Shown: positions 23,366 through 33,961 of the stretch, one piece after another
Position numbering within the stretch: the stretch's first letter is position 1
Layout of the letters: every line of letters starts with the position of its first letter
Source: Amylostereum areolatum
Taxonomy: Eukaryota > Basidiomycota > Agaricomycetes > Russulales > Stereaceae
Reading direction: 5' to 3'
Length of the DNA: 64,000 nucleotides
Assembly (NCBI GenBank): GCA_012932865.1
Contig: SAXG01000024.1
Location: 558,001-622,000 of the forward strand
The notes under the pieces: generated by a model
Database searches by the model: none
What the model saw: only the letters and a program-made list of their open reading frames with translations
Told to the model about the DNA's origin: nothing
Translations under genes and position numbers: made by a program

Positions 23366-23562
23366 GCTCTCGTATTTCGTCCTGCCTCCTCACTCGAAGT
23401 ATCCCTTCGACTGAGGTGAGCAAACCTTTATACCTTCTACTTATTTCTCTCTTGCTTACATACCTTACTATAGCGTCTCACTGACTTGGATAAGGTATAA
23501 TATATAACTCGAAGTATCCCTTCGACTGAGCGTCTCACTGACTTGGATAAGTCTGTTCAACA
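23366..23562 (+). repeat. Copia-type LTR remnant, cut by Gyp-1
   Basis: 197 bp nearly identical to 60,549-60,745, the 3' part of the Copia LTR at the right end of the window, ending GTTCAACA. It holds the internal doublets TCGAAGTATCCCTTCGA and GCGTCTCACTGACTTGG. What follows the LTR end is not the primer-binding sequence seen at 60,746, so this is a 3' or solo LTR. The missing 5' part lies beyond the Gyp-1 insertion point. Confidence 0.85.
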
Positions 23563-24537
23563 TCAGCTCAATCCATCCATAATTTCCGTTGGCTGTGTAC
23601 TTCTGTCGCATGGCTACCAATGCGGAGGAGAGAAAAGGGGCGTCGACCTCATGCAACCGGGGAGCGGGGAACGCCGTCGCCGAGAGACGGGCTCAGGTCC
23701 GTCGTCCCTGGATTCTGGACGCGTGACATTGTTGTTGCTGTACCTTTTTCGGTAGGCTCACGTGAGCCCCTCCGCTAACGCGAGAGGGGCTCAGATCAAC
23801 ATCCTTATCAGTAAGGGGGTCGTGAATTGTGGAAACCCTAGACGTGGACTTCACTTCTACTGTATCTGTGATACACTTTCGACAAAGTCTACTACAGTCG
23901 TGGATAAACGTTGACTACGAGTGGAGCTTCTAGATGTGCTTCCATCTTCCCACCCCCCCTCTGATAAGGATTTTGATCCAAGACCCTTCATGGGTCTTGG
24001 TTCGAGACTACCTTTTTCGGGACCAACACTTCGCCCGCGCCGCCCGAATCCCACCACCCACAACATCTGCCTTCCTCTCTCAAGCAAGAGAATATATTTG
24101 ACTGTATCAGACGCCTTTTGATCATGTGAGCTCTGCGTCTTTGTGCAATTTTGCTAGATGTGGGACCGCCGCTCGACAGCTTTCCGACGACAGCCTGCAA
24201 ACAGCCTGGAAGCCACGCCGGAAATTTCAAGCTATAAGAGTGGATCAAGGATCTTGGAGTCTTTGTTTCTACCATGGTGCGTACTTGTTCTTTACCAGGT
24301 GCGCACGTAAGGTGAGCCCTACAATGGCGATGCAGATTCCTAGACGTCTCTTGCAAGTCTCTTGTGCCCATTTCCCGCGACGGTACCTTGAAATGCGTAC
24401 TATCCTCTACCAACTTCCGTGCATGGGTAGTTCGTCAAAGTCAAGCTACATGTAAATTGCAAGAAACTAAAAGATACAAACAAGATCTCCGGCCAACGCC
24501 CGCGTCGACCAACCTCGCCGCTCGAGTCCTCACCTCT
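23563..24537. other. Intergenic, no gene seen
   Basis: No convincing coding frame. It has small perfect hairpins: GGCTCACGTGAGCC (23755-23768), an overlapping stem GAGCCCCTC/GAGGGGCTC (23764-23792), and CCAAGACCC/GGGTCTTGG near 23,978-24,000. Confidence 0.6.
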
Positions 24538-25541
24538 TTACTCCCCGTCCGCGGCGTCTCCGCCCCATATGTTCGCTTCAGAGATGTCCATTTCCATCTC
24601 AGCACTGACACTCACCCCCAAATCCGCGGTATCGTCGCCGTTTGTGTCGTCGTAGTTAAGTCCTGCGACGAAACTCGTCTCAACCCCTCCGTCGGTTGTC
24701 GCTGTGATTACGGTCATCTCTGTTCATGATTAATTCCATATTCTCCCAGCAAGGCATCTCTGAGTACTCGCCTAAGCCGTCATCGCTAGCGTATACGTCT
24801 GCGGTGAGCTGGCTGACTTGGTCAGAGTCCGCGGAGCTATGAAGGGAAGAACTATCGGAGAATGGGTTAGCACGCTGAACATGCGTCGCGTGCTGATCGG
24901 GGTATTGGTTCGCATGGGCGAGACTGACTTGAGCTGCGATAAAGACATTAGGTTCGAAGGCAAGGACTCGGAAGGACGTGACGAGCTTACATGCATTAGC
25001 AATTTCTTGCGTTATCTGCGCCCAACAAGCCGCTTCACGCACTTGCTCCGAGTAACTCTAGAATTTGAGCGTAATATATTCAAGACGGTTGAAGGAAAGC
25101 AGTAGAAAAAGTGGCGTACCTTGGCAACCTTGAGAGCATGGGTAGAGACTTTGTGGAAGCCACGGGCTCTAAAAAAGAAGTCGAACTTTCCTTCAATCGC
25201 TTGCTCTTGCTTGTCCTTCGCCCTGAGAAAGAATGTGACAATGCTCTTCAGTACCGCGAAGTGGTCGAGTTCAAGAAGATAGCGTACGCGTTATAAACTC
25301 GCTTCATGTGCACTTTGGAATCATGATCCAGCTTGCCAATGAAGCTTTCCATGAGGAGTAGGGTGGCAGATAACTTAGCGTCGGCCTTCTTCTTCTTGCT
25401 GGACGGCAACTGCCTAGACAGAATAGAGCCTAGGTAGTAACTAGCGTAGGCCTTCAAGACCTCGCCACCTGCGTCGGCAACCTCCACGATGTATGGATTG
25501 ATAGAAGAGCTTTGCCTAGGTTGATCGCGAGAATTAGACAT
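24538..25541 (-). CDS. Conserved unknown protein NPY, copy 1
   Basis: Spliced gene of unknown function. From the ATG at 25541 it reads SSINPYIVEVADAGGEVLKA, then a basic stretch (QLPSSKKKKADAKLSATLL), a helical segment, an Arg/Phe-rich exon ending GFHKV, KVREAACWAQITQEIANA, and after an intron AQVSLAHANQYPDQHATHVQ. The last exon starts near TVITATTDGG and ends in an acidic tail, EMEMDISEANIWGGDAADGE. Every exon has a counterpart in 48,697-49,662, which supports the gene model even though the family is not known to me. It is divergently transcribed from the kinase at 26107 with 565 bp between starts. The acidic C-terminus and basic middle might suit a nuclear or chromatin-associated protein, but that is speculation. 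Confidence 0.6.
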
Positions 25542-26106
25542 CGAGGACGTGGAAGATGCGAGTATGAGGCGAGGGAGAAAGAACCAGTAGCAGTGGGCCG
25601 AACTCGTCGAGAGTGTCGGTTTGTTGGGGGAAAGTACGCACCGGTCGCTCAATGATTTATATGAATGCTGAGGAAAGTTTGATACCTGGGACTCGTCTTC
25701 TTCGTGTTCTTCGTCGACAAGACCTCCGCCTTTAGGTAAGTGAACAAGGTAAGGTCCTGAAGCTTAGGGCGCGATTGAATCCCCAGGGATCGAGAACAAA
25801 AGCACCGTGATTCCAGACGAGATCCGCTGACCGTAAGTACGTAGCCATAGGATCCTCGAGAACAATACCAACCCCAGACGAGAACAAAAGGACGTCAGCT
25901 TCGTCGCACTGGCGTGGGCATCAGCGGCGATGCTTGTCAGAGCAGGTCGACGGCGCGCGAGGTGGCTATTGTCATTGAAATCCGGATCATGGCCGGCCGG
26001 GAGTCTCAGTCTGGCCGGATTTTGGAGTCCGACAAACGACAACGAATGAGCACGATGAAGTTCGTTCACACATCGCTCGTTCCCCACCAAGTCCCCACCT
26101 TCCACC
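25542..26106. promoter_or_regulatory. Shared divergent promoter region, NPY copy 1 and kinase copy 1
   Basis: 565 bp between two divergent start codons. The same divergent arrangement, with 499 bp between starts, is found in copy 2 (48,198-48,696). No specific TATA or activator site was assigned. Confidence 0.45.
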
Positions 26107-27475
26107 ATGGCATCCCCGCCAGAAAGGGCACCGTCATTACAGTCTGTCGCGACGTCGGAAGAAGTTCGAAGGATAGAGGCCAACCCTGGGGGCCTAAACA
26201 GCTCCGAGCTGTGGTGGCGGCACCATGGAAAGTGGCTTGAAGAAAAGGCTGGCTATGTTCTGCGTGCGAGATATCAAAGGGGCTGGGCACCACCGTGGAC
26301 AGGGAAGAAAAAGCCGTATTTTGATTTTGAGGACGGCCAGGTCGGCGTGGTGCGTTACTCTCTTTCTAAATTCTCCGATATTCTGCTAACGTATACTACT
26401 AGGCAGCATCCATTACCATGGACGCTGTTCGTAAATCAGATAACACTCTGGTATTTTCAAGAAGGAAATAGCTAGTCGCCGCTCTCCTGAAGTATCAATT
26501 GGCCAGTACTTTTCCGCAGAGCCTATTGCTTCTGATCCTCGGAATCACTGTATTCCCTTCTACGAGGTTCTTGACTTACCTGAAGATGGCGGGAAGGTCA
26601 TGGTGATGCCATTCTACAGACCATGGGACAACCCTCGGTTTGAGACTATCGGAGAGGCCGTCGCTTTCTTTGGTCAGATCTTTGAGGTGCGTCATGCCGA
26701 GCTCCTTCTCCTCAATGCTCTGACGCGCTCCTCAGGGTATACACTTCATGCACGAGCATAATGTCGCACATAGGTACGCTCTATTTTGCCTACGTATTCT
26801 CGTATTAAAGCCGAATGCATNNNGTAGGGACTGTACAGACAATAATATCATGTACGATCCCCACCACCTGTACCCCAACGGATTCCACCCGACAAATATA
26901 AACCGCAAGAAGAATTGGAAAGGTCGAGCCAAACATTATACCCGCACTCAACGTCCCCCAAAATACTACCTCATCGACTTCGGCACATCACGCAAGTACG
27001 ATCCAACGGCAGGCCCGCCTCGTGAACTTCCTCTAAGAGGAGGCGATAGAACCGCCCCCGAACACCAAGGAGAAGCATACAACGTCCCCTGTGACCCTTT
27101 CCCGACGGATATCTACTACCTCGGAAACCTGATTCGCATTAAGTTCCTTCAAGTTCGTTCGTTGATTTTCACCTGTCTATGACGCTGACCTTGCTCGCGC
27201 AGAAATGCCATGGGTTCGAGTTCATGGACGCCCTTGTTATGGATATGGTCCAGACTGATCCGTCGAAACGTCCGAAGATCGAGGAAGTGGTCGCGCGGTT
27301 CGAGGACATCCGCAAAACGTTGTCGACCTGGAAGCTTCGCTCGCGCATCGTCGGCAGGCGCGAGCTGAGCATTGTTCGCATGTGGCGAGCCGTGCCATAT
27401 TACTTCCGCACCGCCGTTTACATCGTCACGCGCAAATCCGCAATCCCCGAGCCGCCCCGCTCTTCAGGATCATAA
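26107..27475 (+). CDS. Agaricomycete protein kinase-like protein, copy 1 (one apparent frameshift)
   Basis: Kinase-fold protein of a family widespread in mushrooms. Start MASPPERAP matches the start of copy 2. The N-terminal exon ends FDFEDGQ, then MDAVRKSDNTLVF. The C-lobe motifs are intact: hinge VMPFYRPWDNPRFETIGEAV, HEHNVAHR-DC..NNIM (catalytic loop split by an intron), YYLIDFGTSRKYD, the APEH segment, DPFPTDIYYLGN, and DPSKRPKIEEVVARFEDIRK. After TLVF one T is missing from a T-run relative to copy 2 (near 26,455), putting a TAG in frame. This is either a mutation or a homopolymer sequencing error. Three Ns (26821-26823) lie in the intron inside the catalytic loop. Glycine-rich loop motifs are weak, so activity is uncertain. 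Confidence 0.8.
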
Positions 27476-28050
27476 CCTCCTTTCTCACTTGTTGGTTGCT
27501 TGCATCTAATTGCTGTCCCTTGCTACTGTCATTGCTTTGTATACGCTGTGCATCTTCTTGTTTTGTGTGTCCTCGTCGTATCGCTCTCTATCCTGACCGT
27601 TTACTTAGTTTGAATTCAAGGTGTTACGGGAATACTGTTGTCGGGACTCAGCTGCCTTCCGATCGTTGTCTTTCCTGATGCGTGGCTCCAGGACTACTTA
27701 TCTGCAACCTATACGTAAGTACATGCTACAGGTGCAAAGTAGGTGCTTGAATTATCTGTGCTCTTTATGCACATGTATGAAGCACGGCAGTGGATCCTTG
27801 GACTACGTCCCAAAGTGCTGTGTTGTTGTATGTACTCATGGTAGTCCGCCTTGAAATTCAAGTTGACTCGGAGGTCGTGCTATCACGGGATCTGCCAGAT
27901 CCCGTGATAGCACGACTCGGACCGCCTCGAGGTTGCCCGGAGTGCTCTCGTGTCTGGCTCAACTCTTTGGCGGGAGTCCCATCTTCTTCTTCACTTCGCC
28001 GAAATACTCAAGAACGATCCTTCCACGCGCCTCGAGGACTGGTCTTGATC
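27476..28050. other. Intergenic with a near-perfect palindrome
   Basis: No gene seen. It contains the 43-nt palindrome at 27,874-27,916, listed separately. Confidence 0.6.
27874..27916. repeat. 43-nt palindrome (21-nt arms, 1-nt centre)
   Basis: Arms begin GTCGTGCTATCACGG and are perfect reverse complements around a single C. It lies 135 bp upstream of the histone deacetylase start codon. It could extrude as a hairpin or cruciform, or mark a sequence-assembly fold-back. Confidence 0.9.
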
Positions 28051-30100
28051 ATGTCGCGACGACGTGTTTCTTACTACTACGATCGTCAGTCTTCTCGCCA
28101 GTGCTCCCGCCGCCCGTACTGATCCCTTGCAGGCCGACGTTGGAGCGTATTCTTACGGATCGGGTCATCCCATGAAACCCCTGCGAATATGCGAATCACC
28201 CACGAACTCCTGACCGCATACGATATGCTGGGCAAGATGGAAGTCATGGTGCGTCCCTGCGTGTCTCACATGCGAACACTTCTAACGCGATCGTGCCAGA
28301 CAGCAAAACGCGCGACAACCCGAAGTTCTCTCCTCCTTCCACACCCGACGAATACGTCAATTTTCTCACGAGAGTGACTCCAGAGACGGCGGAAGAGCTG
28401 ACTTATAATGGGACACGATGTACGCCCCCCTTCTCCCCCACCTGTGGTCACTTACTCACTCCACGCGCCATCCTCGTTGGCGACGACAACCCCGCATTCG
28501 AAGGTATATTCGAGTTCTGTTCCATATCGGCTGGCGGAACATCGGTGAGTCGCGCATCACCCCGATAGCTTGCTCGTTCTCATCGTTTGCAGCGGCCGCC
28601 AAACGCATCACATCTGGCTCCGCCGACATCGCAATCATTGGGCCGGCGGGCTGCATCACGCGAAAAAGCGCGAGGCGTCGGGGTTTTGCTACATCAACGA
28701 CATCGTGCTCGGCGTCCTCGAGCTTCTGCGCACCTACCCCCGCGTCCTCTACATCGACATCGACTGTCACCACGGCGATGGCGTCGAGGAGGCGTTTTAC
28801 ACTTCCGAACGCGTCATGACGTGCAGCTTCCACAAGTTCGGGGAGTACTTCCCGGGGACGGGCACGCAGGACGATCGGGGGAAAGGGCCGGGGCGTGGAT
28901 ACGCGGTCAACGTGCCGCTGAAAGACGGGCTGAGCGACGAGTCGTTTAGGAGCATCTTCGAGCCTGTGCGTGCACCTCGCGCTTCGCCGGATCCATCGAC
29001 TAACATGACATAACGTAGATCGTCACGCGCATTGTGGACGTCTTCCAGCCGTTCGGCGATCGTGCTTCAGTGCGGGGGCGGACTCGCTCGCGGGGGACAA
29101 GCTCGGGTGCTTCAACGTGACGATGAACGGGCACGCGCACTGCGTGCAGTTCGTGCGTGCGCTCAACATCCCCTTCATCCTCCTCGGCGGGGGCGGGTAT
29201 ACGGTGAAGAACGCCGCGCGGACCTGGGCGTTCGAGACGGCGTGTGCGCTGGGCGTGGAGAAGGACATGAGCCCCCTCCTGCCCTGGAACGAGTTCTTCG
29301 AGTGGTTCGCGCCGCGGTACAGGCTGGAGGTCGCGGAGAACAACATGGAAGACATGAATTTGAAGGACGGTTCGTTGGACCGGGTTAAGTGTGTGCTGCT
29401 CCCTGTTCCCATGGTTGGATTGGCTGACCGTGTCGTTGCAGGGAGATGGCGCTACGGCAGCTAGCGGAGCTTCAACCTGCGCCGTCCGTGGGTCTGCACG
29501 ACGTTCCGCGGGAAAGCCTTGACCGCCCACTTGGGATTCACGGAGCCAGGAACGTCGAAAGAAACCGACGAGTTGGACGAACGGCTAGCGCGTACGTCCT
29601 CGCATGTTTACCCATGTTTAACGCTGACAGATGTGGGCGAGCAGAGACCGCCCGGTTCGTGTACGACCTCCAGGAGCCCGACATGGCTGAGCCGGGCACG
29701 GACGACTCGGACGACGTGGATGCCTACCGCTACGACTCGGACGAGTCCTCCTCAAGGAGAAGACGCTCACGGCCACGGCGGGGACGTAAGAAGAAACGGA
29801 TGAGCATCACGACGAACGAGTGGTACGACGTGCCTCAGTTGGACCACTATGGGTACTATGAAGCGGCCCAGGACGTGGAGGCCGAGGCCGAGGCGGAAGA
29901 CACACCGACGCCGGTTCTTCAACAGTGGCCTTGGGTGGGATATGGAGTGGCGGAGGGTGGTGATGCAGCGGGACTACGGGATCAACATACGGGAGCTAAT
30001 GGAGAGCGGAGGGAGGTTTTACCCTATACGTGGGGGTGGTACTACGGAAGATATGATGGATGTGGACGAGGAGGAGGACGACGACGAAGACGAGCCGTAG
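28051..30100 (+). CDS. Class I histone deacetylase (Rpd3/Hos2 type), with several apparent frameshifts
   Basis: Removes acetyl groups from histone lysines, acting in nuclear co-repressor complexes. From ATG 28051: RRRVSYYYD, then [60 protein letters not shown] (catalytic His pair), [20 protein letters not shown] (zinc ligands), [32 protein letters not shown] in part, and [20 protein letters not shown]. The tail is acidic and Arg-rich. The motifs lie in order but switch frames at about seven single-base positions: near 28083 (donor), 28315, 28344, 28636, 29052, 29075 and 29520. Several are in short homopolymers. Because protein similarity persists across all frames, sequencing error is as likely as pseudogenisation. 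Confidence 0.8.
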
Positions 30101-30246
30101 CGTTGTGAGTTCTGGACACGTTTTCCTTTTGTATCGCTTTGCTGTCCTTGCTATCTAGCCCTCGAGCACACTCTACCTTATAGTCCCCCACACCGTCCCT
30201 TCCGGATCGCGATCACATGCCCCTCTCCCCTGCGCCCTCATCCCTA

Positions 30247-30831
30247 CTACACGCTGTCCTCTTCCTCCCCCTTCGGCTCCCCGATGTCCAGCTGCATATA
30301 CACGACGTCCACCCACCGTCCAAGCTTGACCCCAAGCTTCCCCATCCTGCCCACATGCCTAAACCCAAACTTCTCGTGCAGCCCAATCGACGCCCTATTC
30401 GTCCACTCCCCGCCCGCGTCCCCGATCGACGCGATGATCGTGCGCCAGGGCCCGCGCTCGCACGCCGCGATGAGCGCGCTGAGAAGCGCGCCTCCGATGC
30501 CCATGCCAGCGTGGTCCGGCGCGAGATAGATGGTGTTTTCGAGCGTGAGGCGGTATCCCGGGCGGGGGTGGTACGGCGAGACGTAGGTGTATCCCACGAC
30601 GCGCTCCCGCGCGGGCCCGTCCGGGGAGGGATCCGGGAGCGTCGCGACGAGGTACGGCATACCCGCCGCGCGCACGGACGCGTACTTGGCGCGGGTCTCG
30701 TCGAAGGGCTGGGGCTCGTCGATGAAGATGGCGTGGGAGGTCAGGATGTAGTGCGTGAGGATGGTGTGCACGGCTGGAAGGTCCTCTTCACGCGCGTCGC
30801 GCACGATGACGGCCGGTCGAGCGTGGGCCAT
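30247..30831 (-). CDS. GNAT N-acetyltransferase, phosphinothricin acetyltransferase-like
   Basis: Intronless 194-residue protein. The N-terminus VIVRDAREEDLPAVHTILTH and FIDEPQPFDETRAKYASV, then GYTYVSPYHPRPGYRLTLEN, the acetyl-CoA loop DHAGMGIGGALLSALIAACE, and SIGLHEKFGFRHVGRMGKLG match the PAT/MnaT branch of GNATs, which acetylate small amines (phosphinothricin, methionine sulfone or other amino-acid analogues). A cytosolic detoxification role is inferred from the family. The start fits family length. It lies tail to tail with the HDAC gene (147 bp apart). Confidence 0.85.
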   Translation of the reverse strand: MAHARPAVIVRDAREEDLPAVHTILTHYILTSHAIFIDEPQPFDETRAKYASVRAAGMPYLVATLPDPSPDGPARERVVGYTYVSPYHPRPGYRLTLENTIYLAPDHAGMGIGGALLSALIAACERGPWRTIIASIGDAGGEWTNRASIGLHEKFGFRHVGRMGKLGVKLGRWVDVVYMQLDIGEPKGEEEDSV

Positions 30832-31340
30832 GGCTAGCGGGAAACTCGAGGAAAGATAGGTAGGGACGACGGCAGGCAGGTGGTTTATATGACTGAGACA
30901 CGCAATGACTCGATTCTACTCACTACTTATCTATCTATCGGAATCAACTTTCCGACGGTTTGAAGGACTTTTCAAGGTGGGACAGCGCGCCAAGGAGTTT
31001 GTCAAAGTATTTTCTCTGCGTGGCCGGCGACTTATGACCATTATGAGTACAACTTGGAGCGGAATGGCGGACTGAACTGATCAACATCACGGTGGAGAGG
31101 ATCGACGAAGGGAACCCGGGTCGATTCTTGAGCCCTCTCGGATTGTCCGAAGCGTCGAAAAAGTCCGCTTCGAACTGTACCATTTCTTCGTAACAACAAC
31201 TACAGGGTTGCAACCCGCTGCTAAAATGCAGCCATGTGCAGCTGCTGCTGACATCGAAAGAGCGCTGTATCTCGCCTTCATCCATGCTCTGCTCCCCTTC
31301 ACCAGTCCTGCGACGGCCGTTTCTCTACTCCACCGGTCCT
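30832..31340. other. Intergenic, no gene seen
   Basis: 509 bp between the GNAT start and the 3' end of FIP copy 1; should contain the GNAT promoter and FIP 3' UTR. Confidence 0.6.
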
Positions 31341-31685
31341 TCAGTTCCACTGGGCGATCAAGTACTCGTTTTGCGTGGTGGGATCGACGACGTAGACCTT
31401 GATCGTGGTCGAGTCTTCTATCCCGCGCCCGCCGTTGTAGTCGAGGAAGTTGACCTTTTGCGACCCGTCAGGCTGGACGGTGTATCCGCCACGGACGCCA
31501 AGGTCCGTCGTACCTTTGCGGACGCGGTACTGGTACCCTTGGTCAGTGAGGGCCTTGGGGAAGGTGACCGTGTTGATGTAGCTGCCGGGATTGCCACGCT
31601 CCCATTGCGGCGTGTAGTCGAAGCAGACTTTCTGCACGTTGTATGCGAGGAGGAACTGGAGGCCGGTATTGGTAACGTTGGTCAT
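31341..31685 (-). CDS. Fungal immunomodulatory protein (FIP/Fve family), copy 1
   Basis: Intronless 114-residue protein of the Fve family (LZ-8 and FIP-fve type), small Ig-like lectin-related proteins from fruiting bodies that act on immune cells of animals; their role in the fungus is not settled. Diagnostic stretches: [58 protein letters not shown] and the C-terminus [17 protein letters not shown]. There is no signal peptide, as usual for the family. The start is set by family length and by alignment to copy 2. About 80 of 114 residues match copy 2 (45,863-46,207) by hand count. Confidence 0.9.
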   Translation of the reverse strand: MTNVTNTGLQFLLAYNVQKVCFDYTPQWERGNPGSYINTVTFPKALTDQGYQYRVRKGTTDLGVRGGYTVQPDGSQKVNFLDYNGGRGIEDSTTIKVYVVDPTTQNEYLIAQWN

Positions 31686-31822
31686 GATGTGGTCAGAAGG
31701 GAAGGGAATTGTCTGAGAGCTGCGAGAGGTGAGCAACGCTAGATAAGGGGAGTGTGAAGAGGAGGGCACCTTTGTATTTTGGGTGGTTCAAACAAGTGAC
31801 AAAACAGATAGGCCGGGGAGAG

Positions 31823-31830
31823 TTTTTATA
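31823..31830 (-). promoter_or_regulatory. TATA box of FIP copy 1
   Basis: TATAAAAA on the minus strand inside GGCCTATAAAAAC, 145 bp upstream of the FIP start. The FIP copy 2 gene has GGCCTATATAAC at 142 bp, so box and spacing are conserved. Confidence 0.7.
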
Positions 31831-32297
31831 GGCCAACGATGTATTACGCTCGGCCCATAGGACGCGAACAGGGCATTTTGCCGTCCCGTCGAAAAAGGCC
31901 ACAAAATAGCTTAGCCTGGGACCCTATGCCCTATGGCTGATGCCGAAAGGTTGTCAGCTCGCACGCATATCTGAAGAGATGACACTCCACTGACAATTAC
32001 CTTCTACCTCGGGTCCAAAGTTATACCGTCCAAAGTTGATCTACGTTGCTCGCCCATGACCATGGATCATTGAGCGATCTGTCCGGCTGGGGCGCGAGCC
32101 AATGTCATGCCATGAGTATATCATTGAAGCTTCTGTGGATCCAAGTGCATAGTGAGAACACGAATGACTAAGCGGTGCTTGCGCGTAGGAACCTTTTCGT
32201 TTCGCGCGGTTGAGGACAGAACAGGGGCACGATACGGCAGAGTTGGTAGTGATGGTACGCATGTTCATACATTTATACACAGACACACGACGGATGT

Positions 32298-33762
32298 CTA
32301 GTTTATCCTCGAAGCTTTCTTCCTTGAGACATGCATAGCGGCACCGCTCGCGCTCATACTGGCAAAGCTGCTTGCACTTTGCGTGGTCCCTTGCATGTGC
32401 TGAGGATGCGACACCGGTGGCTGAGCGGGCATCATCGACGGTGCATCGTCCTGCGTGATCCGTCGATGAGGAGGCATATGTGGTGTTGACACCGATTGGA
32501 AGACGCTATAGAGGGCCGTCAGCCATGCTCCGAGAACAGCAGGATGGCAGGCAACGTACTTGTCAGTTGGACGTGGATCCTCGAAGAACCATTTGTGCGT
32601 GAGCGCCTCCTTGGCAGTGAGCCGTCTGTCAGGGTCATACGTGAATAGCAGACGCAGCAGGTCGTAGCCCGCGTTGGACGCAATCCGCTGGCGACACCAT
32701 TCGTACAGGCGGTTTGGATAGGCGTCCAAACGGCGCGCGTTGTTGTATTCCGGCATGTCCCTGATTCCAGGCCACTCGCTCTCTGTCCAGCCGTCAGCGC
32801 AAACGGACACCGGCACTTGCAGACAAAACGTACCAACGGGGGTCCCCAGCACCTCCAGGATCTTGAGCAACTGGTCCTTTTGGAAGGGGACGACCTTCTT
32901 CGAGTCCAGCTTGGCCTCCTCACCCTTGAAAATCGGCCGAAGACTCGCAAGCTCCGCCATGACACAGCCGACGGCCCAGCAGTCGACCGCCTTATGGTAA
33001 TGCTTTGCGCCCAAGAGAAGTTCGGGGGCGCGGTACCATATAGTGACGACGACCTTGTCTCCGGCAAAAAGAGGCTGCAGTGGCTGGTAGGTTAGACGCG
33101 CCAGGCCAAGGTCGCCGATTTTGACGACACCCGCGGATGTGATGAGAATGTTGGCAGGCTTGAGGTCGCGGTGGAGGATGTGGCATGAGTGAAGGTAAAG
33201 GAGGCCATTGAAGAGTTGGTAGATAAGCGACTTGAGGACTGCATTCGGTATAGGAGTTCGCATGGTTTGGGAGTAGTGGTGGATCACTTGCTACGGTGCG
33301 TTTCGTTAGTCCTCGAACGGGGTGGTGGGGAAATAGATACTCACGAGAAAGTCGTGCTCTGCATATTCAAACACCATGTAGATCGACTTGTCCTCCAGAA
33401 TGACCTCCTTCAACGCCACGACATTGACATGCGAGATTTCCCTGTTCAACTGCAGAGGCGTCAGAGCATATCCGCATCTTCTGCAAGGTATATATACGCA
33501 CCGCGATCTCGCGGATGGCGCTCTGGCTGATGCCAGTGTATGTGACCACGTCGCCTTCCTTGTCTGGCTTGAACTTCTTGATCGCGTGGAGTTTCCCTTC
33601 GTTGTCCTTGCTTTGAGCTTTGTACACACGACCGTATGTACCCGAGGATATGAAGCCAAGGATGTTGTACTTGGACGTTACGTTCCGATGCGCCTCGTCG
33701 CGCTTGGCACGGTAGAGGCGCATAGGATCATTGTTGAGGACGGTCGTCCAGTCTTCGACCAT
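32298..33762 (-). CDS. SSN3: Cyclin-dependent kinase 8 / Ssn3, Mediator kinase
   Basis: Catalytic kinase of the Mediator CDK module, which works with cyclin C to phosphorylate RNA polymerase II and transcription factors. ATG at 33762. Motifs: GFISSGTYGRVYKAQ, HAIKKFKPDKEGD with GISQSAIREIA (PSTAIRE-like helix), SIYMVFEYAEHDFL, HRDLKPANILITSAGVVKIG, DLG in place of DFG, VVTIWYRAPELLLGAKHYH, RPIFKGEEAKLDSKKVVPFQ, RRLTAKEALTHKWF. At least three short introns, including an in-frame one after LEVLGTPV that joins ESEWPGI. The C-terminus is Gln/Ser/Met-rich and ends SRKKASRIN. The KKVVPFQ segment and C-terminal extension distinguish CDK8 from other CDKs. Confidence 0.9.
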
Positions 33763-33961
33763 CGAGGACGGGTGTTAAGGAAGCCTAGATGACATCGTAG
33801 CCTCGTGGCAGCGTCGGCGTTGTGGAAGACGGAAATAACAAGCGTGGGAACATCGCGGGTCGCGTCGAGCGCGCGTTGTTCGTCGCCGACGCGGCCTTGG
33901 CCCGGTCGTCCTCTACGTCCTCCACCCTCACCTCGCTTTATGATCTCATAGAATCCGCATT

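Noticed and set aside
23755..23792. GC hairpins resembling a bacterial terminator
   Set aside because: Eukaryotic context, no adjacent transcript end; reported only as hairpins.
26821..26823. Three Ns as a break in the kinase gene
   Set aside because: They fall inside an intron whose flanking exons join correctly; treated as an assembly ambiguity.
29000..29530. 176-codon minus-strand frame across the HDAC gene
   Set aside because: Shadow frame in GC-rich coding DNA; HDAC motifs on the plus strand explain the region.
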